From: Dallia pectoralis
Lineage: Eukaryota; Chordata; Actinopteri; Esociformes; Umbridae
Reading direction: 5' to 3'
NCBI GenBank assembly: GCA_029465975.1
Contig: CM055750.1
Location: 4,276,440 to 4,340,439 of the forward strand
Length of the DNA: 64,000 nt
A model generated the notes under the pieces. It saw nothing but the letters and a program-made list of their open reading frames with translations, had not been told where the DNA came from and did not search any database. Of the stretch, positions 46,130 through 57,551 are shown in pieces (the first letter of the stretch is position 1; each line of letters begins with the position of its first letter). The position numbers and the translations under genes were made by a program.

Positions 46130-46815
46130 CACCAATGCCCATGTCAGATACAGATAAACTGCACATTCTCACAGTGTTCCTGTCCGCAACAAAGCCTTGT
46201 GGCCGGCACGACGGCAGCCCATTTATAACCCAGAATAAGATGTTGATACAGCTGGGGTGTGAAAAATATTTTAAGCGATTGGAATTGCTGCGCGTATTTT
46301 ATAATGAAGATATTAATGCCCGGACTCATGTGGCCAGAGTATGCAGGCAGATCCTGGAGGATGAAGGCTCAGACTGGCCCTCATGTTCTCCAGACCTGAA
46401 TCCAAACAGATCCTGGATGATGAAGGCTTAGACTGGCCCTCATGTTCTCCAGACCTGAATCCAAACAGATCCTGGATGATGAAGGCTCAGACTGGCCCTC
46501 ATGTTCTCCAGACCTGAATCCAAACAGATCCTGGATGATGAAGGCTCAGACTGGCCCTCATGTTCTCCAGACCTGAATCCAAACAGATCCTGGATGATGA
46601 AGGCATAGACTGGCCCTCACGTTCCCCAGACCTGAATGAGAACCTCTGGGATGTTATGTATCAGTTACAGCCAACAGCCCAGACAGTCCAGTAGCTCACT
46701 GATTACCTGATCCAGGTCTGGGAGGAGATCCCCCAGGACACATCCTCTGTCTCATCAGGATCAGCCCAGATGTTGTCAGGCACGTGCGGGTCAGACACAC
46801 TACTGTTGCCCTAAG
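46130..46815 (+). mobile_element. Tc1-like transposon remnant B, carrying an internal tandem repeat
   Basis: The frame from 46,135 reads RHDGSPFITQ and then DINARTHVARVCRQILEDEG and DWPSCSPDLNP, corresponding to the D-N-A-x-PH and SPDLNP blocks of a Tc1-family DDE transposase of a different subfamily from remnant A. After a tandem repeat the next block (ENLWDVMYQL, then YLIQVWEEIPQDT in the frame past 46,640) continues the same protein toward its C-terminus. Stops and frameshifts are present. The insertion-like repeat lies exactly between SPDLNP and ENLW. Confidence 0.75.
46350..46645 (+). repeat. 59-bp minisatellite inside a Tc1 transposase, 5 units
   Basis: Units begin at 46,350, 46,409, 46,468, 46,527 and 46,586, each with GATCCTGGATGATGAAGGC, AGACTGGCCCTCATGTTCTC and CAGACCTGAATCCAAACA. 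The first unit differs (GGAGGATG) and the last merges back into transposase sequence. The unit is transposase DNA itself. Confidence 0.93.
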
Positions 46816-46904
46816 GGGTTAGTTGGTTCGGATATTTCAATATTCAATGTGTTTCGATAACATTTGAATATTCAATGCATTTCATTTATCGAGACCCGAT
46901 AAAT

Positions 46905-47630
46905 AAGAATAAGAAGTGCATGCTGGTGATAAGAAGTACATGCTCTAATAAGAAGTACATGCTCTAATAAGAAGTGCATGCTCTAATAAGAAGTGCATGC
47001 TCTAATAAGAAGTGCATGCTCTAATAAGAAGTGCATGCTCTAATAAGAAGTGCATGCTCTAATAAGAAGTGCATGCTCTAATAAGAAGTGCATGCTCTAA
47101 TAAGAAGTGCATGCTCTAATAAGAAGTGCATGCTCTAATAAGAAGTGCATGCTCTAATAAGAAGTGCATGCTCTAATAAGAAGTGCATGCTCTAATAAGA
47201 AGTGCATGCTCTAATAAGAAGTGCATGCTCTAATAAGAAGTGCATGCTCTAATAAGAAGTGCATGCTCTAATAAGAAGTGCATGCTCTAATAAGAAGTGC
47301 ATGCTCTATGCTCTAATAAGAAGTGCATGCTCTAATAAGAAGTGCATGCTATAATAAGAAGTGCATGCTCTAATAAGAAGTGCATGCTCTAATAAGAAGT
47401 ACATGCTCTAATAAGAAGTGCATGCTCTAATAAGAAGTGCATGCTCTAATAAGAAGTGCATGCTCTAATAAGAAGTACATGCTCTAATAAGAAGTGCATG
47501 CTCTAATAAGAAGTGCATGCTCTAATAAGAAGTACATGCTCTAATAAGAAGTACATGCTCTAAACATGCTCCAATTAGAAGTACATGCTTCAATTAGAAG
47601 TACATGCTCTAATAATAAGTACATAAATCA
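46905..47630 (+). repeat. 19-bp minisatellite with GCATGC palindrome, about 38 units
   Basis: Unit TAATAAGAAGTGCATGCTC. A GTACATGC variant appears at both ends and near 47,400-47,620; the middle is nearly uniform. The last units are decayed (CCAATTAG, CTTCAATTAG). Confidence 0.96.
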
Positions 47631-48112
47631 GTATGTTTTAAGTACAAGACTTCACTTATGTTCTAAGAGGCTTTTTCTCTAGAGCTCTATTCATGTAAGG
47701 GGAATGGGGTGAAACTTTTGTGATACAGACACAGTCTCTAAAAGTTAAGGAAAGGAGCTTGCGTCAGTTGCGGTTAGAGAAATCTAAAACAATCTGGTAG
47801 CTGGTGATTTTCCATGGAAAGAATTCCGAGCGTTCCAGGTGAAAGCAAATACCCTGTGATGTTTGTGGGGGGAAAGTTATTTACAAGCGTGTTTCCAAAA
47901 CGGGAAACATCTGCTGAAGGCCTGGAGGGGTTGAACTGTTCCTAATTGTCCCTTTAACTTGGGTCAATGGGCCATTATGGTCCAATTTAATGTTTTATGC
48001 AAATCTACTTGAAAGGAAAGTTGATACATCACTCATTTTACTTTTATTTGTTTTCTCTGTTTAAGATCAGATGCTAGCTTCCACTTCTAGGCTTTTTGCT
48101 ATGTCAATCACT
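47631..48112. other. gene-free stretch, no feature recognised
   Basis: Nothing recognised. Confidence 0.35.
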
Positions 48113-48400
48113 GTGACGAACTCTATCCTACTAGAGACATCACCTCCAGTAGTTGTTATTTATGTTTAACACCACAAAACCTAGTGTTTCAAACTACACC
48201 TTCGGACTATTGTTTCATTACAATTTGCAGCTGCCCTCGTTTAGTCTCATTAGCATTTGTATTGAAGTTTCTCTCTGTTTCAGTTTTTTTTATCATTGTT
48301 TGATGTTGCGGCCAGTCGTTTTGTTGATTCGTAAAAACGAGGTATAAAGACAAGCTGTGCAGTTGCTTCCTCCTTCATCCAGCACCGTGACAATCACATT
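48113..48400 (+). mobile_element. solo-LTR-like dispersed repeat, copy 3 (divergent)
   Basis: Begins TGTGACGAACTCTATCCTAC and later has CTCGTTTAGTCTCATTAGCA, TTTGTATTGAAGTT and CTGTTTCAG, matching in order the TTAGTAAGYGTATTTAAGTT region of the copy at 31,940. A TATAAAG lies at about 48,343, and the segment ends near CCGTGACA. Divergence is high, so membership is tentative. Confidence 0.3.
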
Positions 48401-50859
48401 GGATTAAAGAAACACTCTAACTTTAACATTTTGACACGGAAAAGTATATGAATAGAAATGAATATAGATATTGTGTAGTCAACTAATCAAATCAAAAGCT
48501 ATTACTTACAGAAGTAAGTCTAAAGAATAATTGTGACAAAAATGTCGATTCTGGGGTTTGTTAATTGATCATTTGCTGTGGTTTCTGTAACTATGGGTAG
48601 TCACACTTTAATTTATTAGACTCTTCATTAGTAACTGCACCTGGGGCAGCTTCTGTTCCTGGGCTCTCCATAAAACATCTAACACACAAGTACTAGCTGT
48701 TATTGACAATGTAACATGACATGTTATATTACAGTCTATCAAAATACATAAAACATCTATAAAATAGAAGACACAAAGTAACATACAATATTTTATACAG
48801 GAAAACTGGCTTTTTGCTGTCCGTAGCCTGATTAGAATGTGTCTACACATCATTTCCTGTGCACTATGACACATCCAAATTTTATTCTGATATAGAGGAC
48901 AGCCAAACGAGTGATATCGTATGTGTTGTGGATGACATTATCCATCACAGCCATATTCACCATGGCAGCATTTTCTGACAGCCATAATAGTATTGAATAG
49001 TATTCGCCTCAAGGAATACTTAACTAAGCATACTTTCTCTCAGATGCATACAATACAAGTTGCAGTACAAATTACAGTAGCATGAATTACAGTTACATAA
49101 CATAGGGTATGTTTATTGTTTTAAAATGTTGTTCCTACATTGTGTGTGTTGCTCTTTTGGCCTAGTAAACGTTGAATCAATGGAAAATACGTAAACCGTA
49201 GAACCCTATTTAAATTCTCAGCCACAGATGAGGGAATGAGATAATCCCTTCTTCCAAACACACAATTGATAGCCACTTTTCTAATTCCATTGCAGTTTGT
49301 GGAGAAGACGGGTGTGGAAATGCCTGGATAAATGTTTGTTCTTTAACAGGCCTGTGCAGTTTTTCCTTGCGATCACACTCTGATAAACTGACCCCTGTTT
49401 GTGTGTTTGGTGTTGTGTGCACAGATACCTTTGTGAATGTGTGTGTGTCCTAATCTGTAAGGCCAGACCAGGATAGACAGACTCCCACTGTCTCCCCAAC
49501 TGTCTTTCCCACATCCCTTTCCCACCAAGCCAGTTGAACTACAGAGAAGTGGGGGAGAGTAGAAAGGAAGGACTCAAGAACAGATGGTGGAGGAAAAGAT
49601 AGGAAGAGTAGAGAGAGAACAATAAGAGAGACAAGATAGACAGTATGGGATAAAGGAGATGGTGAGAGAAAGATTGAGGGAACGAGAGAACAAGAGTGTG
49701 TTAGAGAGAGAGATAGAGACAAGGAGAGGCAGTAAGAAAAACAGAGAAGGAAGACAGAACTCTGAGAGAATGAGGTCACAGGGGTAGAGGAGATAAAGGA
49801 AGTGGGCTGGTTATTAACTGTCTGTGTAATTATTTGTCTTGAGAAAACGTGGTCTTTTTTTGGTGGGAGGAGATACAAGGCAGACAGTCCAGCTATGGGA
49901 AACATAGATAAGACAAAGTTAAGACACGTTTCCCAGAGAAGGGAGGTTTTCCTTGTCAAGTAAAGGCTCAGACAGGACTTGATTACAACGTCTTACTTCT
50001 GCAGTGAAATATTTTTACAGATAGAACCCAGTTGAGTTTCCTGTAACAATTGTCCATTTCCTGTAACGATTGAAGACTCAATACACGATGTATGTGTATG
50101 TAATTAAACTATTAAAAGTAGTTGATCTGGTGTTTATTTAAACAAATAAATAAAATATGAATTTAAAATGTACAATATTTATGAATAGAAATATTCATAA
50201 AACACCAAGAGCAGTTCATTAATCTGAATATAGTTCAGACAGAAAATGCCACATATCAGTTAAGCAATCTAATAACTTAAATAAAATTGGAAAAACTTTA
50301 ATTCTTCGGAAGTCCGTTGTTAATTTCATGTGGCAGTGTTTTAGGTTATCGGTAATTAAACATGGTCTGAATTTTTTATGACTGTTACAAGTTTTTATGT
50401 ATGCTAGAAAAATAAAAAAGACTGAGGTAGGCTATTAGGGCCATTGAATTGGCCGACAAAGTCACAATTGATACTGACATAACATTTCCATTGTGGTAAA
50501 GCTAGAGGCAGATACAGCATAATTCAATGTTTGCTGTAAAACATGTAGTTATGGCTGGAGCAAATGTCTGCCACAAAATCAGTTACATAAATCATATATA
50601 GTCAAACATGAAAATAATTCAGAAGAAGGGATGTAATACTGCAATATATGGGATTTTAATCACTACTACACCTGTTTGAAGGGTCTCAAAGGGAGGGTTT
50701 CTTTTTTATTATTTTCACAGGCAAAACCAGCTGAGGCCAAGGTCTCATTTACAGTGGTACCCTATCATACTATTTAATTGATTAATCATATTTTAATTGA
50801 TCTTACTACAGTGGATAATAACAAAATAAAACCGAATAATGACCTGGTTACATAATTTT
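48401..50859. other. gene-free stretch with a long purine-rich tract
   Basis: No gene. 49,540-49,800 is dominated by GA on the plus strand (runs such as GAGAGAGAGATAGAGACAAG). The 169-aa minus-strand ORF across it is low-complexity Ser/Leu and not a gene. Confidence 0.45.
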
Positions 50860-51320
50860 GCACAACCTTAAGCTAATACTTTGTTGAAGCACCTTTTGAT
50901 ATTTTTTTTGGATAGGAGTCTATTAGCATGACACGTCTTGACTTGGCAATATTTGCCTATTCATCTTTGCAAAAGCACTCCAAATCAATCTATCAGATTG
51001 CCAGGACATCTCCTGTGCACAGACCTCTTCAGATCACCCCACAGATGTTCAATTGGATTCAGGTCTGGGCTCTGGCAGGGCCATTCTAAAACATTCGTCT
51101 CCCTCTGGTGAAGCCGTGCTTTTGTGGATTTGGTTGTGTGCTTTGGGTCGTTGTCGTGCTGAAACGTAAACTTCCTCTTCAGCTTTCTAACAGAAGCCTG
51201 AAGGTTTTGTGCCAAAATTGCCTGGTCTCTGGAAGTTTTCAGAATTCCCCTCACCCTGACTAAGGCCCCGGTTCCAGCTGAAGAAAAACAGCCCAAGTCA
51301 AGTGTGTCAAAAAACATAAT
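50860..51320 (-). mobile_element. Tc1-like transposon remnant C
   Basis: The minus-strand frame from 51,317 reads LDLGCFSSAGTGALVRVRGI, then FTFQHDNDPKHTTKSTKARL and VLEWPCQSPDLNPIEHLWGD. These are the middle and catalytic end of a Tc1-type DDE transposase, with the second Asp (HDNDPKHT) and the Glu (SPDLNPIEHLW) both intact. The first catalytic Asp and the N-terminal DNA-binding domains are missing, and the frame breaks after CPGNLID; decayed C-terminal coding continues to about 50,870. Inactive fragment. Confidence 0.85.
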
Positions 51321-52382
51321 TAAAGATGCAGTGTGTGGTCTCGTTCACATTCACGTGCTGTAATTATTTGAACGACCAGGAAATCACATGGGTCAGCATG
51401 TACGACCATTGCACAGTCAGGGCTCAAACTCAGTCCATTTGGTGCTCTAAAATCGCTGTTGGACAATAAAACATTATGGCTGGTCGCGTATGGAAAAAGG
51501 TTAATAGTGCTTTACAGGTAATTGGACATACATCTTTGCAAACGTATGCACAAATACGTATTGTATGTAGGTGGTCCAGTGAAAAATACAAAAAAAGATC
51601 ACTGCGGAAATCAAATGCTCCTCAAACAAATTAGTTCTGGTGCCAGATCTGCTCCGACCGCAGCTCCACCTGGACGACTCAGGGCTTACTTTTTAACAGT
51701 GTACATAACATGCTGCGCGCTTGACTCTAAATTGCCTCCAATAAAAAAGTCAGCTAAACATATAAATATATTTTCATATGAACAGTTTATGTTCTTAGAG
51801 TTTGGCCTGCCACAGTTCTAATCGCAGGCAGGTCTTGGAGTGTCTGTTTATAATAGCTGCTTGTTTGCTTTGATATCACATCAAAAGGAGGCCCATCAAT
51901 GCAGTGAAATATCCGCTCACTGTCAGAAGCCAGTTAGTTAGATGCAGAAACGTGTGTTTCAGCTCTAAATGCTTCAACAGCCAAAGCAATGGAATCGTTC
52001 CCATAGCAACCGACAAAACAAAGTAACAACACTCTATTTTAGCTTTTACACAGATCTGTAACATGCTTTAGTCAGACACACCTTGGTTTACTGCAGTTTC
52101 CTAGGAAAAAGCGTTTCCACTGCGTTCGTATGTTGGGTTATGTATGTGCAAATAGGAGTACATTGCCTTTATAGGGCCAAAACTTAAATGTGAATAGTGT
52201 TGCAACAGGCGTGTTGATGTGTTCGGATGAGGGGTGTTTGAGGGGTGTTTCTTTTAAGTTGGTTTGGTACTGGTAGCTATCTCACCACAGTGTCATTGGA
52301 ATGTAAAAAATAGAGTGGGGGGGTGCATTTCCTGCAAAAATTGTAAGTCATACAAAGGTCTTGAATACGAATGCATTACAAT
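51321..52382. other. gene-free stretch, no feature recognised
   Basis: No supportable gene. 51,620-51,700 is moderately GC-rich without a family match. Confidence 0.35.

Positions 52383-52421
<39 letters not shown>
52383..52421 (+). repeat. (GT)19 microsatellite
   Basis: Uninterrupted GT dinucleotides. Confidence 0.97.
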
Positions 52422-52424
<3 letters not shown>

Positions 52425-52996
52425 TGACCATGTGAGAGGAATAGGTTTAATTAGAGTTGTTTTTCTAGCTCATTAGCAGCTGATGAGGCCACATCAATCC
52501 AACACACACACTCACACACACGCGCGGAGCAAAGCCAGAGTCACTATAGCCGTCTGTTCTGTGGGTTGGTTTAGGGTGAGAGGTCATATCGGATACACCT
52601 GTACAGATATTGTATCAGATCAATGCTATACAATGAGCTGCCACTTTATAGATGGCCATCAACGTGATCGGTTGTATCATTACGCACAATTCCAACATGG
52701 CGTAACGTTCTCATCTTCAACGTTGGCAAGACGCCATTAAAAAACGTTTTGCAGTTTTTCCAAATGTAGTGTTTTCATTGAGTGACCCACATCCAGCCAG
52801 AATCCAGTTAAACAATGAGCTGCCATGGGACAGGTAGTGGGGGCGTGGGGCTCTGTAACGGACTGGAGAACCATGACCTCCACCGAGAGGGTTGTGCACA
52901 TCAAACATCCTGACGAATGACCTCACAGCTCAGTCAAGCATGAGGAGACGGTCCTCGTGGGCTAGCAATGGAAAGATGACTGAATTTTTCTGAGTA

Positions 52997-52998
<2 letters not shown>
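52422..52998. other. gene-free stretch between two GT microsatellites
   Basis: The block ACAATGAGCTGCCA occurs twice (about 52,630 and 52,813), suggesting a short duplicated element. No gene. Confidence 0.35.

Positions 52999-53070
<72 letters not shown>
52999..53070 (+). repeat. (GT)36 microsatellite
   Basis: Uninterrupted GT run of 72 bp, the longest in the window. Confidence 0.97.
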
Positions 53071-53071
<1 letters not shown>

Positions 53072-54567
53072 TGTACACAACAATTAAATAGAAACATCTC
53101 TTGGATATTCTCCCACACAATTTCTTATGGACAGTCATTGAAGAGAAAGACGGACATGACAAATTATTTTTCACAATGATGACAGCTGAGACAGATTTTG
53201 TATGAGACAGATGTAAAAAAAATATCTGACTAAAAGCTCTTCAAAACATTTTTATTTGCTGTTAGTAGCTGATGTTTTACGAAGGCATTGCTAATATGAA
53301 TGTAAAATATCTTTACTATACACACAACTATTCATAGGTTTGGGGTCACATAGAAATGCTTTTTATTTACAGTATGAACAGGAAATATAGCAAAATGAAT
53401 AGGAAATATATTTTGATTTATAATGAAAACAATAATTCTGTCTATGCTTTGGTCAAATAATTCTCTATTCACAGCCATGCAGACCTTTGGCATTCTAGTT
53501 GTACATTTTTTGAGTTCATCCAAAGAGATATCTACTCAAATGCATCATCCATTATTTCCTATTTCCACGATATCCAGACCGTAAGACTAGGGCTATATTG
53601 ACTACTGTACGATGCATGGTGGAGTTTTACTTCCATCACTCAGGACATTTTCCCAAAGTATTGAGCGGGGCTGCCTTCATTATCTTAAATGAGCAAAGAG
53701 CTTAACTTCATCTCATTCTACAACACCAGCAATTAAAAGGGTTTGAATTTGGATGTACTTCTTAGCTGAATAAATTTCTGTGAATATCATTTATATGGGC
53801 TGCGCACCCATTCAGTATGTCAACTAGCGCATTAAATAAGGTCAAATGTAACTCACGCTATAAACACCTGCACAACATTTACTAACCTGATTCAGAACTA
53901 CTCTTTACTGCTTGCAGCCACTCGAGGGTCAACCATATGTGTCCGGTTTCCTTGGCCATGTTGTCAAAACTTCCAATGTGGTTTGTCAAAACACATCTGG
54001 AAGCGCCTGTCAAGACTTGCCAAGACTCCTGGACGAGGAAACCTGTAATCTCCTGCAAACACAAACTCATTTCAGTGTATTTGCCCCAGATTAGTGGTCA
54101 AGTACGGTGGCGGTTGAGTGATCTTTCAAGGACCTGGACAACTTTATTCATTTTATTCAAAGAACCTTGAATATCTAGAACTGCAATTAACTGCCTAGTT
54201 AAATCAGTCTTAGCAAATGCAAAATAGTTCTGAGTTGTCAGGTAGGAAAACTATTTGAAGGTGTTTCCCTACAGTTTTATGAACGATACAATAATCCTAA
54301 CTTTGTAGAGCATATTCGTTTAATCAGATATGATTATATGATTAGGCAAAATAAATAGTGCTGGTACCAGTATCAGTCAAGAGGTAACTCCAGAATGCTG
54401 GCCTTTTAGGCAGAGTCTTAGCCAAACGTAAGAGTAGTTATACAGAAAACTCCCTATCTCAGACTGGATGGGTTTAGATTAGATGGGCAAAAGAACACAG
54501 ACACTGGACAGAGGAAAAACTCTGCTTAGAAGGCTGTCATCCCAAAGTCGCCGCTTTACTGTTTATG
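53071..54567. other. gene-free stretch with one dispersed repeat
   Basis: AT-rich, no gene recognised. 53,955-54,034 is shared with 62,990-63,075 (annotated separately). Confidence 0.4.
53955..54034 (+). repeat. dispersed repeat, copy 1 (partner at 63.0 kb)
   Basis: Contains GCCATGTTGT, then TTGTCAAAACACATCTGGAA, GCGCCTGTCAAGACTTG and CAAGACTCCTG. The partner has GCCATGTTGT, TTGCCAAAACACACCTGGAA, GCAACTGTCAGGACTTG and CAAGACTCCCG. Same orientation and order over about 80 bp. Class unknown. Confidence 0.55.
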
Positions 54568-55046
54568 TCGAGACTATTGTTGAGACTATTGTCGAGATTA
54601 TTATTGAGACTATTATTGATACCATTATTGACACTATTGTTGAGACTATAATTGACACTATTGTTGAGACTATTATTGAGACTATTGTTGAGACTATTGT
54701 TGAAACTATTATTGACACTATTGTTGAGACTATTGTTGAGACTATTGTTGAGACTATTGTTGAGACTATTGTTGAGACTATTATTGACACTATTGTTGAG
54801 ACTATTGTTGAGACTATTGTTGAGACTATTGTTGAGACTATTGTTGAGACTATTGATGAGACTATTATTGACACTATTGTTGAGACTATTGTTGAGACTA
54901 TTGTTGAGACTATTATTGACACTATTGTTGAGACTATTGTTGAGACTATTGTTGAGACTATTGTTGAGACTATTATTGAGACTATTATTGACAATATTGT
55001 TAAGACTATTGTTGAGGCTATTGTTGAGACTATTGTTGAGGCTATT
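54568..55046 (+). repeat. 12-bp minisatellite, about 40 units
   Basis: Unit GAGACTATTGTT with a frequent GACACTATTATT variant that recurs about every 4-6 units. Four codons long, so five frames stay open (137-236 codons); repeat translations only. Confidence 0.95.
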
Positions 55047-57482
55047 TAATGAAGCTGTCAATTGAGGAGCTGTGCTGCGTCTGTTTGTCAAACTGGACAC
55101 TGATGTTTTTGTCCTCTCAGTTGTGCACTGTGGGCTCCTTTCTATTGTGGTTGGAGTCAGTTTGGGCTGTTCTATAAAGGGAGTAGTGCACATCATTGTA
55201 CGAGATCTGTAGTTTCTTGTTATTTTCTCACATGGAATCAACTTCATTTCTCAGAACAAGAATTGACTGACCAGGCTCAGAAGAAAGTTCTTTGATACTG
55301 GACATTTTAGCCTGTAATCAAATTTGAATTTCTGATCAACTGGATGTTATCTTAATGAAGAGAAAATGTACGTGGTGTAAATGTGTAGACCAATAACAAG
55401 AATACTACAGTGATATGTTCTATATACCTCCAACCGTTTTTATGGTAACATAAATAAATAAGGTTTAGCACAAGTTGACTGCAACCCTTTCTGAAGAAAA
55501 AGCTGAACAAACGTTGACAATAATTGTTCTTTCTGTTAGTGTAAACCAGGGATGGGCAACTCAAAGCCTGAAGGCCTAATTTGGTTACCATCTCTGAGCC
55601 AACGGACACACCTGGCTATACCAATAAACTTATCTTGATCTTCAGATTACAAGGCAAATTAGTTTTCTCAGCTGTGTGAACAAGAAGAAGTATGTTTCTG
55701 ACCTCTTAATGGAAACAAATCCTTAGGCAGCTTCTAGTACCAAAAAAGAAACAATATGCAGATCACTAAATAATAACAGGACAAAAAAAGGTATGTTTAG
55801 TATTTTTTATTTCCTCTTGCACTGTGACACATTTGTAACATTTTTGGCGGCATTGCATAAAGAAAAGGCATAATGTAGTAAATACTTATGTATATTGTAT
55901 CAGTACTTAGTAATGTTAATGTGTTAAAGTGGATATTTCTTTTGAGTAAAGCATGATTGAAAACTATTGTCTATTAGACCATTACTGCATACCTCTGTAT
56001 GACACTTTCTTTGGTTTCGAATTGTACGTTTTTTTAATTTGCATTGTATGGCCAACATTCCATGGCTATACACTATATCCAGATACCCCATGCTGTGTTG
56101 TGCCTATAAACAACTCCATATTGGTGATATCACACCCCCCTGTGCCTAATTGCCTAAATATGTCCCATCTGGTTTTGGCAGACAGTATCATTCTACAGGA
56201 CATCCTGTCTGTTGTTTTCTTCAATATGTTTGATATTTGGTTTGAAGCACATCCCTAACTTTTTGGATGTGCATCAGTTTAATCTGTTTACTACTATAGA
56301 GTAATGAATAACTTAAAAAGCTCACTGTAGCACTAACATTGGTTACCACTTCCGAGACGTCCGATTTTTGTTTGTTTGGGTGGGCAACAGTGCCCCCTCT
56401 GGTCAGACAGTAGTGGTACAACAACACAGCACTTAGACTGGAATAAGTCTTGCAGAGATTGACAATACAGAAGGGTGGCATGTTGCAACATTTGTATTGT
56501 TGAACCAATGGCAACAATTTTGTCCTGATTTTTACAATATGTACGGGACATCCGCCAATAAAAAACGAACCGGATTAAGACCACCATTATTTTTTATATT
56601 CTTTTTATATATATATTTTTATTAAACGTATTTATTATTTCAAACAGAACAAAGCAATATGTCAATACAATGCAGTACATATTATAATACAAATTAGCAA
56701 AATTGTAATACCACACATACAATGTATGACAACAAGAAAGATCACCATTAAATGTGTAAATCTAAAGCGTCTTGACGTCATTCCGTCCATTGGCTGTGCA
56801 GGGGAAGCCTCTGGAGACAGACCGGAACATTCTGTTGTCTTTCTCATTCGATTAAACAGCTGTTTTCAATAGAGGTTTCTTCTCCGCATCCTATAATATG
56901 TAGCCAACAGTGTGGACTACGTGTTTTGTTTTTACTCTAGTCAAAGTTTCAGAAAGTTCTGTTTTTAGAAGTGATGGGAAAATTGAGTTTTTGCACATGT
57001 GTATTTTACCAATCAGGCCTTTCCTAACAGGAACATAATCAAAAGAATACATGCGATGTTAAAGTTAATCGTTATTTAATTGCAGTTAGGGATAGGCCAC
57101 ATTTTCTGGGACGGCCCCTCTAATAAGACAACATGTTTCTGATGTATTAGTGTTTACATACTATAACCAATATTTACTGAAAACTATTTTTTGTATTGTT
57201 GGTATGTGGTATAAGATTGACAGGTAAGAAACATGAACCAATGACAGAATATGGTATTACTCAAAACCATTTATTATGTTATAATTATAGGTAAAATGAG
57301 TGTGAGAATTTAAACTTATCCCAAATACGAACAAAACAATCCCCCAACCAAAGAAATATATATATGTATATATTTATAAAAGTGATACACAGATTACAAC
57401 AATAAGGTTAAACCACTAAACCCAGACCACCTTCTATAGAGAGTAACATATGAAAATACGCAGTCAGAAGGAGACAAATGTA
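55047..57482. other. gene-free stretch, hAT-like terminus at 55,548
   Basis: No gene. AACCAGGGATGGGCAAC at about 55,546-55,562 resembles the CAGGGRTGGGCAA terminal inverted repeat of hAT/Charlie-type miniature elements; a matching right end was not found. ORFs around 55,953-56,517 (84-101 aa) lack family resemblance. AT-rich tract at 56,585-56,640. Confidence 0.35.
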
Positions 57483-57488
57483 TTTATT
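57483..57488 (-). terminator. candidate poly(A) signal of the C2 gene
   Basis: AATAAA on the minus strand, 64 bp after the stop codon of the C2-domain gene. A normal position for a short 3'UTR. Confidence 0.5.
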
Positions 57489-57551
57489 AATGCTATAAGT
57501 AAATACATAGAACCAATCAAACAAAACCTTATAAAAGCTCGAGGTCACCAT

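Noticed and set aside
49450..49959. 169-codon minus-strand ORF
   Set aside because: Low-complexity Ser/Leu translation of a GA-rich tract with no domain or splice support.
54483..55247. ORFs of 137-236 codons in five frames
   Set aside because: 12-bp repeat translated in several frames; simple Glu-Thr-Ile-Val, Leu-Arg or Asn-Ser-Leu periodicity.
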